64,000 bases of DNA. Source: Opisthocomus hoazin. Its lineage: Eukaryota; Chordata; Aves; Opisthocomiformes; Opisthocomidae. The notes beneath the pieces were generated by a model. The model saw only the letters and a program-made list of their open reading frames with translations, had not been told where the DNA came from and ran no database searches. The translations under genes and the position numbers were made by a program. Positions 46,101 to 54,700 of the stretch are shown here, one piece after another (within the stretch, counting starts at the first letter, position 1; every line of letters begins with the position of its first letter). The stretch lies in NCBI RefSeq assembly GCF_030867145.1, contig NC_134439.1, positions 5,679,379-5,743,378 on the forward strand, read 5' to 3'.

Positions 46101-49100
46101 CTGCTTCCTCTCTCCTGCTTTGCAGATATGGTGTCTCCAATGTCTTTGCGGAGACCTTGACCTGTGGAAGGGCTTTTGCTCATTATGGAGAGTCCATCCT
46201 TGTCTTCTCTTGATTTTTCTTGGCCTGATGTTGGAGCAGCCACCTCCCAGGGGCAGATTTCTGCTTTATCAGTGGGTTGGAGCTCCTGAGCCTCCCAAGG
46301 ACAGACCTCAGCCTTCAGGCTCTCCACACTCTGGGATTTCTTTGACAGCGACTGGGGCAGCGCTGGGCTCCCTGTGCGGGGTTTTTCTGGGGGCTGCTCC
46401 ATGCCCAGGGTCTCCCAGGGACAGATAGACTCACGGTCTCTGCCTCCTCTCTCCTTCTTTGCAGACACGCCGTCTCCAATCTCTTTGCAGAGACCCTGAC
46501 CTGTGGAAAGGATTTTGCTCACTGTGGAGAGTCCATCTTTGTCCTCTCTTGATTTCTCTTGGCTTGATGGAGGAGCAGCCACCTCCCAGGGGCAGATTTC
46601 TGCTTTATCAGTGGGCTGGAGCTCTGGGGCCTCCCATGGACAGACCTCAGCCTTCAGGCTCTCCACGCTCTGGGATTTCTTTGAAGGTGATTTGGGCAGT
46701 GCTGGGCTCCTGGCACGGGGTTTCTCTGGGGGCTGCTCCGTGCCCAGGCTCTCCCAGGGACAGACGGCCTCTCGCTCGCTGCTGCCCTTCTCCAGGGATC
46801 TCCCCGGGCTGGCTAACGCTGCCTGGCGCGTGATGCGCTTGTCCCCCCTCAAAGCCCCCCCCGGACTCTGCTTTGCCTTTGGTTGATCGGAGGGAGCTGC
46901 AGCCACCTCCCAAGGGCAGATTGCTGCTTTATCCAGGGGTTCGAGCTCCCACGGACAGACCTCAGCCTTCAGGCTCTCTACGCTCTGGGATTTCTTTGAA
47001 GGTGATTTGGGCAGTGCTGGGCTCCTGGCACGGGCTTTTGCTGGGGGCTGCTCCGTGTCCGTGCTCTCCCAAGGACAGATGGACTCACAGTCTCTGCTTC
47101 CTTTCTCTTCCTTTGCAGACAGGGTGTCTCCAATGTCTTTGCAGAGACCTTGACCTGTGGAAGGGCTTTTTCTCACTGTAGACAGAGCATCCTTGTCCTC
47201 TCTTAATTTTTCTTTGTTTGATGTTGGAGCAGCCACCTCCCAGGGGCAGATTTCTGCTTTATCAGTGGGTTGGAGCTCTGGGGCCTCCCAAGGACAGACC
47301 TCAGCCTTCAGGCTCTCCACACTCTGGGATGTCCTCGAAAATGCTTTGGGCAGCGCTGGGCTCCCGGCATGGGATTTTGCTGGAGGCTGCTCCGTGTCTG
47401 TGCTCTCCCAGGGACAGATGGACTCACGGTCTCTGCTTCCTCTCTCCTTCTTTGCAGATGCGCTGTCTCCAATCTCTTTGCGGAGACCCTGACGTGTGGA
47501 AAGGATTTTGCTTACGGTGGAGAGTCCATGTTTGTCCTCTCTTGATTCATCTTGGCTTGATGGAGGAGCAGCCACCTCCCAGGGGCAGATTTCTGCTTTA
47601 TCAGTGGGCTGGAGCTCCTGAGCCTCCCAAGGACAGACCTCAGCCTTCAGGCTCTCCACGCTCTGGGATTTCTTTGAAGGTGATTTGGGCAGTGCTGGGC
47701 TCCCAGTGCAGGGTTTTTCCAGTGGGTGTTCTATGTCCGTGCTCTCCCAGGGACAGATGGACTCACAGTCTCTGCTTCCTTTCTCTTCCTTTGCAGACAC
47801 GATGTCTCCAATGTCTTTGCGGAGACCTTGACCTGTGGAAGGGCTTTTTCTCACTATGGGGAGTCCATCCTTGTCTTCTCTTGATTTCTCTTGGCTTGAT
47901 GTTGGAGCAGCCACCTCCCAGGGGCAGATTTCTGCTTTATCAGTGGGCTGGAGCTCTTGAGCCTCCCATGGACAGACCTCAGCCTTCAGGCTCTCCACGC
48001 TCTGGGATTTCTTTGAAGGTGATTTGGGTAGTGCTGGGCTCCTGGCACGGGCTTTTGCTGGAGGCTGCTCCATGTCCGTGCTCTCCCAAGGACAGATGGA
48101 CTCATGGTCTTGGCTTCCTTTCTCTTCCTTTGCAGACAGGGTGTCTCCAAGGTCTTTGCGGAGACCTTGACCTGCGGAAGGGCTTTTGCTCACTGTGGAG
48201 AGTCCGTCCTTGTCTTCTCTTGATTTTTCTTGGCTCGATGTTGGAGCAGCCACCTCCCAGGGGCAGATTTCTGCTTTATCAGTGGGTTGGAGCTCCTGAG
48301 CCTCCCAAGGACAGACCTCAGCCTTCAGGCTCTCCACACTCTGGGATTTCTTTGAAGGCAACTTGGGCAGTGCTGAGCTCCCTGTGTGTGGTTTTTCTGG
48401 GGGCTGCTCTGTGCCCAGGCTCTCCCAAGGACAGACCTCCTCCTTTATGCTCTCCACACTCTTGAGTTTCTTGGACTCTGCTTTTGAGGACTCCAGGCTT
48501 TTCCTAATGAGCTTTGCAAAGATTCTGGTGTCCCTGCACTCTGGCTGACGGCCTCTCTTCTCTGCCAGCTTTGTTTTGATATCTCCAAGTCCTCTGGATC
48601 CAGGTTTGTTTTCCCCTTTCGAAGTCCCACGCACGTCCTGACTCAGTGTCTCTTTCCCTGTTGGAGCTGCAGGCTCTTCCCAAGGGCAGATTTCTGTTTT
48701 AGGAAGCGGCTCATCCTCCACTTGCCATGGACAGATGTCGGCCTTTTTGCTATCGATGCTTCCTCCTTGCTTAGATGACGTTTTGGGCAGAGCTGGGTGT
48801 TTTGCCGCGAGCCCCGTGCTGGGCTGCTCCGCACCTTCCCTAGGGCTGGGGGATCCTTGCTGGCCGCTCCCCTCGTCCGCAGCCGGTGCCGGCTCTCCTG
48901 TGCCCCTCGGGGCTGCTCCCTGCGGGGAAGTCCGGTTTTTCTCTTGGGAAATTTCACCATCATCTATTTTTCCTGCATCAGATGAGGCCGTTCCCCTTTC
49001 CCAAGGGCAAACTTCTGCATCGCTGTCAGCTCCAACTGCTTCCCAGGGACAAACTGAAGCCCGGGCGCTCGTCGGGATCCTCGAGGTCACTTCTGGCAGC

Positions 49101-51742
49101 TCAGAGCTCCTGGGAGCAGGTTTTGGTGGGGGTTCCTCGCTGCTGGCACTGCCCCAGTGCCGGCCGGCCGCTTGCAGGCTGCTCCCGCTCTCCTGCGCTC
49201 TCAGCAAACCCGGGGATTTTGGCCCGATGCTCCTGACCCCCTTGGCCAGCCGCCTCCTCTCGCCCTCCTGCCTCTCTGGCTGCGCCTGAGCCCCGCATGC
49301 GTCCCAGGGGCAGATTTCTGCTCTGACCGTCCTTCCCTGTTCCCCGGTCTCCCACGGGCAGACCTCAGCCCTCCTGCCCTCCGCGCTGCCCGCCGTCGGC
49401 AGCTCTGGGGTTTTGGCTGGCAGTTTCTCTGGCTCTTCCCCGGGCTGGCCGGGATGCCTCTCGCTGCCGTCCTTCCCCAGGGCTCTGCCTGGCCCCCCGC
49501 CCTCCTCCCAGGGGCAGATTTCTATTTTAATGCTGGAATCTGCCCGGGTTTCCCCAGGACAGAGCTCTGCCTGCCTGCCCGCTGCGCTGCCGGCTTTCCC
49601 CGCTGCAGCTGGGGATACCTCTGCGCTCCGGCTCCTTGCCGGGACCCTCTCGCTGCCCTGGCTCCCGCCGGGACCCAGGGGTTCGGGCTGGCTGCCCCCC
49701 TTCTCCAGCACCTTGGCTGGGCTCTCCCAGCCCAGTGGGACCTCGGTGTCCTCCCGGGAAGCCATGGCCTCCTGGCGCAGCAAGGCTCCTCTTGCTGCTG
49801 GGACGCCCGGGGCTCCCCGGGGACAAACCTCAGCCCCCGGCTCCTCAGCAGCCGCTCTCCGCACGCCGGCGGTGGACGGCTGGGAGCTGCCTGCGATGGG
49901 TTCTGCACGTGGTGTCTCCATCTCCGCATGGTCCTGGGGTTGGATGGTCCTGCTGTCCCCCTCGAGCCCTTTGGCCGGCCCGGCCACCCCCTCCTTGGGT
50001 GTGATCAGCCTCACGATGGCCGCAGAAGCATGGTTCTCCGGCTCAGCCCCTCGCCGAGGATGTACGTGTGCTTTCCCGCTGCCGGCCGCCGCTGGGGTTT
50101 CATGGGGATGTTCATCACCTTGGTGGCCATCACTAGGTGGGATCTCGTGCACCCCCAAGGGTGGCCCTGGGCCCCTGCCAGCATCCCCGTCCTCCCGGGG
50201 AGCACTGGGCTCCTCTGCCATTTTCTCGCCGTCGCCTGTCGCCGGGGCTGGGCTGTGCCCGTCTCCTTCTGCCCCGTCCCCGCCGTGCCCCCAGCCTGCG
50301 GCTGCCCACGCGGTGCCGGCGTTGTTGTTCTGCTGGCAGGGGACTGTCTCCCCGTGCCCCGGCCGGGCGGTGGGCTCGCTGCCGGGCCGCTGCCGCCTCC
50401 ACTCAGGGCTTTTGCTGGAGGTGTCTCGGCCGATCCCACCGAGGGACACGGCTGCCATCTCTGCCAGGCCGGGCCTCTCCCTCCGGCTGCCCCTCTTCCG
50501 GAGGCTCCCCTCGCCCTCCCTTTTGCCCTTCAGGACGCTTTTCCCCCTGGAGCGGTTGAAGGCTTTGATGGCGAGTCCCAGGCTCCGGAGGGACGTCTTC
50601 TGGGAGGGCGGCTTGAGGCCGGAGGGGGTGGCCGCTGCGTCACCGGGGGTCCCCGAGTCTGCCGCTTCGGTGGCTTTTTGCTTCCGACTCAGGATCTCGT
50701 CCTGGACCAGCTCCCAGGGACAGACCTGTGCGGGGATGGAGGCTGCGGGCAGCAGCCGACCCTTCCCCGCCGGCGAGGACGTGCGCCCCGGACCTTCCTC
50801 CATGGTCCCCTCCGGTGTCCCCTCCTCTGCCGGGGGGTCCGTGGGTGGTTCCGAGGGCTCTGGGCTGGCCCCGGCGGGGGCTCGCTGCCCCAGGCTCTGG
50901 CAGCGGACGGGGGGCGGCGGCGGGGTCCTCCTCACCACCCGCACCCGCCCCGGGAGCCGGGAGCTGTCGACGCTGACGCTCTTGATGGGCGCGTAGGTGA
51001 CGTGTTTCTGCACCCTGCCATCGCCCGGGGGGGACGCGTCCTCCTGGGAGCACCCCTCGGCGGGGCTGGAGCCGGCTGGCCGGAGGCCATCGGCTGCACC
51101 GGGGGGTCCCTGGCCCGTGGGGCACCCCGAGGCCGGGGCAGATGGGTGCTGGTTGGCAAGCCACCCCTCTCGAGCGGCTCGGCTGGCAGCGAGCAGGGCC
51201 TCATCCCGTGCCCCGGCAACGACGCTGAGCGACTTGTGCAAGGGGGCTGCGTGGGGCAGGGGGGGCTGCCCGTGCCCCGCCAGGTCGTGGGCGCTGGCCG
51301 ACTTGCACACGAGCGGGGCGGCATCGAGGGACTCGCAGTCAGATTGCTCCGAGGCCGTTGCCACCGTCATCTTCCTCCCCAGCACGGGCTCCCCGAGGGG
51401 GTTGGGGGTGGGCGAGCCTCCCCGGGGCTCCCGTGCGGGACCCTCGGTGCTGCGGGACTTGCGCAGGGCCGCGGCGCGACGCCGGGAGCCGTCACCCCGC
51501 GTCCGCAGGCTGGCATCGGCGAGCCGCTTGGCCGAGGGGCCGCGGCGTGCCGGGGTGCCCAGCCGCTCCCCAGCACCGCTGCTGCGGCGTGCTGCGGCCT
51601 CGGGCAGCTCGGCGAGGCGGCGGGCGATGGAGCGGCCCAGGCTGCGGCGGGAGCTGCGCTTCTTGGGGAGGTGGGGGTTGTTGGCTGCCATCCTCCGCGT
51701 CTTCTGCACCTCCAGCTGCGCGTAGAGCTTCTTCAGCTCCTC
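43148..51742 (-). CDS. GPR179: GPR179 giant last coding exon, cytoplasmic tail with CPWE array
   Basis: A single uninterrupted exon of 8,595 bp (2,864 codons plus TAG) preceded by a CGCGCAG acceptor. It opens with the conserved EELKKLYAQLE coiled-coil-like segment and NNPHLPKKRSSRRSLGRS, followed by a low-complexity, Pro/Ser/Glu-rich region with scattered CPWE motifs. The dense array spans about 43.89-48.45 kb, and the exon ends NIRPWDHE. Keeping a frame open this long across 14 repeat units points to selection on the protein. CPWE motifs are the known family hallmark and are reported to recruit RGS-Gbeta5 complexes. The frame stays open upstream to 52,000 but that part is intron. Confidence 0.96.
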   Translation of the reverse strand, partial: EELKKLYAQLEVQKTRRMAANNPHLPKKRSSRRSLGRSIARRLAELPEAAARRSSGAGERLGTPARRGPSAKRLADASLRTRGDGSRRRAAALRKSRSTEGPAREPRGGSPTPNPLGEPVLGRKMTVATASEQSDCESLDAAPLVCKSASAHDLAGHGQPPLPHAAPLHKSLSVVAGARDEALLAASRAAREGWLANQHPSAPASGCPTGQGPPGAADGLRPAGSSPAEGCSQEDASPPGDGRVQKHVTYAPIKSVSVDSSRLPGRVRVVRRTPPPPPVRCQSLGQRAPAGASPEPSEPPTDPPAEEGTPEGTMEEGPGRTSSPAGKGRLLPAASIPAQVCPWELVQDEILSRKQKATEAADSGTPGDAAATPSGLKPPSQKTSLRSLGLAIKAFNRSRGKSVLKGKREGEGSLRKRGSRRERPGLAEMAAVSLGGIGRDTSSKSPEWRRQRPGSEPTARPGHGETVPCQQNNNAGTAWAAAGWGHGGDGAEGDGHSPAPATGDGEKMAEEPSAPREDGDAGRGPGPPLGVHEIPPSDGHQGDEHPHETPAAAGSGKAHVHPRRGAEPENHASAAIVRLITPKEGVAGPAKGLEGDSRTIQPQDHAEMETPRAEPIAGSSQPSTAGVRRAAAEEPGAEVCPRGAPGVPAARGALLRQEAMASREDTEVPLGWESPAKVLEKGGSQPEPLGPGGSQGSERVPARSRSAEVSPAAAGKAGSAAGRQAELCPGETRADSSIKIEICPWEEGGGPGRALGKDGSERHPGQPGEEPEKLPAKTPELPTAGSAEGRRAEVCPWETGEQGRTVRAEICPWDACGAQAQPERQEGERRRLAKGVRSIGPKSPGLLRAQESGSSLQAAGRHWGSASSEEPPPKPAPRSSELPEVTSRIPTSARASVCPWEAVGADSDAEVCPWERGTASSDAGKIDDGEISQEKNRTSPQGAAPRGTGEPAPAADEGSGQQGSPSPREGAEQPSTGLAAKHPALPKTSSKQGGSIDSKKADICPWQVEDEPLPKTEICPWEEPAAPTGKETLSQDVRGTSKGENKPGSRGLGDIKTKLAEKRGRQPECRDTRIFAKLIRKSLESSKAESKKLKSVESIKEEVCPWESLGTEQPPEKPHTGSSALPKLPSKKSQSVESLKAEVCPWEAQELQPTDKAEICPWEVAAPTSSQEKSREDKDGLSTVSKSPSAGQGLRKDLGDTLSAKEEKGSQDHESICPWESTDMEQPPAKARARSPALPKSPSKKSQSVESLKAEVCPWEAQELQPTDKAEICPWEVAAPTSSQEKSREDKDGLPIVRKSPSTGQGLRKDIGDIVSAKEEKGSRDCESICPWESTDIEHPLEKPCTGSPALPKSPSKKSQSVESLKAEVCPWEAQELQPTDKAEICPWEVAAPPSSQDESREDKHGLSTVSKILSTRQGLRKEIGDSASAKKERGSRDRESICPWESTDTEQPPAKSHAGSPALPKAFSRTSQSVESLKAEVCPWEAPELQPTDKAEICPWEVAAPTSNKEKLREDKDALSTVRKSPSTGQGLCKDIGDTLSAKEEKGSRDCESICPWESTDTEQPPAKARARSPALPKSPSKKSQSVESLKAEVCPWELEPLDKAAICPWEVAAAPSDQPKAKQSPGGALRGDKRITRQAALASPGRSLEKGSSEREAVCPWESLGTEQPPEKPRARSPALPKSPSKKSQSVESLKAEVCPWEAPELQPTDKAEICPWEVAAPPSSQEKSREDKDGLSTVSKILSTGQGLCKEIGDGVSAKKERGGRDRESICPWETLGMEQPPEKPRTGSPALPQSLSKKSQSVESLKAEVCPWEAQELQPTDKAEICPWEVAAPTSGQEKSREDKDGLSIMSKSPSTGQGLRKDIGDTISAKQERGSRDRESICPWESTDTEHPLEKPCTGSPALPKSPSKKSQSVESLKAEVCPWEAQELQPTEKAEICPWEVAAPPSSQEKSREDKHGLSTVSKNLSTGQGLRKEIGDSASAKKERGSRDRESICPWESTDTEQPPAKSHAGSPALPKAFSRTSQSVESLKAEVCPWEAPELQPTDKAEICPWEVAAPTSNKEKLRENKDALSTVRKSPSTGRGLCKDIGDTMSAKEEKGSRDRESICPWESTDTEQPPAKARARSPALPQSLSQKSQSVESLKAEVCPWELQPLDKAAICPWEVAAAPSDQPKAKQGPGGASKGDKRITRQAALASPGRSLEKGSSEREAVCPWESLGTEQPPEKPRARSPAAPKSPSKKSQSVESLKAEVCPWEAQELQPTDKAEICPWEVAAPPSSQEKSREDKDGLSTVSKILSTAQGLCKDIGDSTSAKKERAGRDCESICPWESMDTEHPPEEPCTGSPALPKSPSKKSQSVESLKAEVCPWEAQELQPTDKAEICPWEVAAPPSSQEKSREDKDGLSTVSKILSTGQGLCKEIGDGVSAKKERGGRDRESICPWESTDTEHPPEEPCTGSPALPKSPSKKSQSVESLKAEVCPWEAQELQPTDKAEICPWEVAAPPSSQDESREGKDGLSTVSKSPSTAQGLCKDIGDSMSAKQERGGRDRESICPWESLGMEQPPEIPRTGSPALPQSPSKKSQSVESLKAEVCPWEAPELQPTDKAEICPWEVAAALPEKGAALGEASIPLKKAGASTAPEKRSSKREAICPWETLVTEEPSLNTAMGKELRKKSDSTDSRKPDICPWEAAEPTSLEKKSCEPGVCPQGADRAAPTGMGMSEPVAGASTVPPTSLLKKSKGRSDGKAEHKPLCRILPGIQPLQGPGAEPLRQGASTAPAAGSSPSPGVSVAEVCPWEAEEGPPAPDKTSADPRKTSEVCPWEVESVGPTLHGQGRASASPRDGGKAVSETRPNIRPWDHE

Positions 51743-54700
51743 CTGCGCGCGGCCGCGGCGGAGAGGGGAGAGAGGAGAGCACGTACGATGGCACCGCACG
51801 GGGGACGTGCCCCCCAAACCCCCTGCCTTGGCCCCTACGGCCACGCTGTCCCCGTGTCCCCAAGCTCCCAGCTGCCCGTCCCTCCCGCCCAGGGACGCAG
51901 CAGCTTTTCCCACGCGTGGCCGGGGGGGGGGGGGTTCACCCCGCACCCCCTTCTCCCCCCCCCCTCTGCTTTGTATCAGGAGAAAGATTGCGAAAGGCAC
52001 CTCTTACTCTGCGCGGGGCTGCATAGCTAGCGTCAAAAGAAGGTCCTGAGTGTGGCACCCACCCGAATGTCATCGGGGTCGAGACTGTGCTCGCTCCAGG
52101 CGGACGCGATGCTGCTGTTCAGGCACGAGCCCGAGCGCCGCATGTCCAGCTCGTCCTCGTACACCTCCGCCGCAATCTCCTCCCGCAGCGGCGAGCCGGC
52201 GTGCAGGAACTGGGGGAGGGGAGCGATGGGTGAGCTCACCGAGGGGTCCCCAAAACGCCGGGGAACCCCAGCCCCGCCGCCCCGAGCCCCTGGGCCGAGC
52301 GGTACCTTCGGGATGAAGAGCAGGGCCAGGGTCATGGTGATGGTGCCGTGGGTGTGAGCGAAGAAGAGCAGCAGGGTCCAGTCGGGATGCAGCGAGGGGA
52401 CCATGATGAACCTGGAAGGGGCGAGGAGGGCAGCGCCGGGTCCCGCCGAGGCGTCCGCAGCCCCCTCCCCATCTCCGGACCCCCCAGCCTCCTCCAAGCC
52501 CAGGGTCCCACGCAGGGAACCGCTGGCTCCGGAGATTCCCTGCCGGTTCCTCTGCATTGCCGGGGCCGGGAATGTCGGCTCCCAGCCCCGTCACGGCCCC
52601 GTGTCCTACCTGACCACGTGGAAGGCGGCCGAGACCATGAGCTCGTTGTGGAGCGCGATGCCCATGTAGCGGGGCTCGTGGAAGGCGGAGGGCACGGCGC
52701 GTGTGGCGTAGCACAGGGAGCTGCCCCACAGCAGGAACAGCATTTCGGCTGCGGGAGAGAGCGGCGGAGCGACGCTGAGCATCCAGCCCCGTCACCCTGC
52801 TGCCGTCGGTGGGTTTTCCTGCGTGGCACCGATGGGTGCTGAGCTGCGGGGTGGGTGCTGCTGCCCGCCAGGACCTCCCTGAACATCCAGCCCAGCGTGT
52901 TCACCGCGGCTGCCGCCGGCACGTGCCGTGGCTGGGGCCGGGTCCGGTGCAGAGCATCCTCCGGCACAGCTGTCCCGAAGGCCACCAGGACACACTGCCT
53001 GCGCCCGGTGATCCACGCTGCGCCAGGGTGGGTCCTAGGGACGCTCACAGGAGGAGGCAGGAGGCAGCTCGGGCACCCCAGCCCTGTTTGCAGGCTCCAG
53101 GAGGTTAAATGGGCGATGAAATGAAAACCCCGCGTGCTGCATTGATGGGAGGGGGTCCTGGGGCTGTGGGGACCCCCCGGGACACCGCGGGGGCTGGTCT
53201 CACCGGTCACCATCATGTAGTCCCAGCGGTCGTGGCCGCAGATGGAGAAGTGGAGCCCGCGGGCGGTCTGGGTGCGGATCACCAGCGGGATGTTCCTGTC
53301 GACGTTCTCCAGCATCCCGATGGTCCAGGCCGCCAGGAACCACAGCACCAGGAGCAGGATCAGCCCCAGCATCTTCAGCACCCGCCCGCTCGACACGTAG
53401 GGCGACCGCTGGGCCGTGCGGGACAGGAACACCTTCAGCACCCTGCGAGGCGTGGAGGGGTGAGCCCCCAGCCCGTCCCCGCCGCGGGGGTCCCGAGCAC
53501 CCAGCCCCCCCGGACCCGGCTACCTGTACAGCTTGAGGGTGATGGTGCCGTAGACGATGGCGAAGCCCAGCATGCGCACCCAGCGCAGGACGATGCAGCG
53601 GAAGATGCTCGGCTTGAAGTACAGGATGAACACCTAGGGCGAGGGGAGAGGGGGGTCGGTGGGCGGCATGGGGCCGGATCCCACCTGCCGGGGGGGCAAC
53701 AGATGCCGGAGACTCGGAAACCAGCGGCTGTCGGGCCAGTCCCGCTGCCGCCCATCCCTCTCGGCTCTCCAGCACCCGCCGCAGCTCTTGGGGAAGGGAG
53801 AGGGGATTTGGGCGGTGATTAATTCCCGTGGCCAGCGGGAGAAAAGGGATTTGGCTTCCCGAGCAGGTTTGTACCGCAGCTGCCAGGGGCTGTGCCAGCA
53901 AAATTAACAATGAGCTGGAGCTGTGCCCGTGCCCTGCGTGGGGCCAGCTCGACGCCCTTGCCCGGCGGGCAGCTGGCCTGGGCTTAAACCCCAGCCCAGA
54001 GGTCTTCGGCGCCGGGGCGGGCTGGATACTCACGGGGAAGTAGAGGAGCAGGGACCCGAAGAGGATGGTCTCCAGGAGGACGACTCCCGACGCCCGGATC
54101 CTCTGCGGGGACAGAGGCGTGAGGGTGCAGCCAGGAGCCTCGCCCGGTGCCGGAGGGGATGGACCCAGGGCACAGAGATCCCCCAGGCGTGCCAAGGCGT
54201 CTGGGGGCTGCAACTTTATAAATGCTTATAAATATCTGCAGGGTGGGGGTCAGGAGGACGGGGCCAGACTCTTTCCAGTGATGCCCAGCGACAGGACAAG
54301 GGGCAACGGGCACAAACTGGAGCAGAGGAAGCTCCAGCTGAGCATGAGGAAGAACTTCTTCCCTCTGAGGGTGCCGGAGCCCTGGCCCAGGCTGCCCAGG
54401 GAGGCTGTGGAGTCTCCTTCTCTGGAGATATTCCAGCCCCGCCTGGACGCGGTGCTGTGCAGCCTGCTCTGGGTGACCCTGCTTGGGCAGGCGGTTGGGC
54501 TGGGTGACCCACAGAGGGCCCTTCCACCCCCCACCATGCTGGGATTCTGTGATTCTGTGATCTCCTTCCCGCTGCTGTGACCTCCCCCCGTGAGAGCCCC
54601 CCGAGGCCGTGGGGTTTGGGGGTGGGAGGACCTGGGGACGCCTTGCCTTGCTCCGTCGGAAGTGGTAGGAGACGAGCATGCTGAGGAAGATGGCCAGCAT

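Noticed and set aside
47218-48465. 415-codon + strand frame with repeats such as GWSSGASQGQ/PPPRGRFLLYQW
   Set aside because: It is the antisense of the CPWE array. Repeat periods divisible by three keep several frames open at once.
51743-52000. Upstream extension of the giant GPR179 frame to an ATG at 52,000
   Set aside because: This part is intron. Exon 10 joins in phase at the CGCGCAG acceptor, and the family sequence starts at EELKKLYAQLE.
49157-52030. 957-codon open frame on the + strand, antisense to GPR179 exon 11
   Set aside because: A shadow frame. Its peptide has no recognisable domains, and the minus-strand frame is clearly GPR179. Lack of stops follows from GC-rich, codon-biased sequence.
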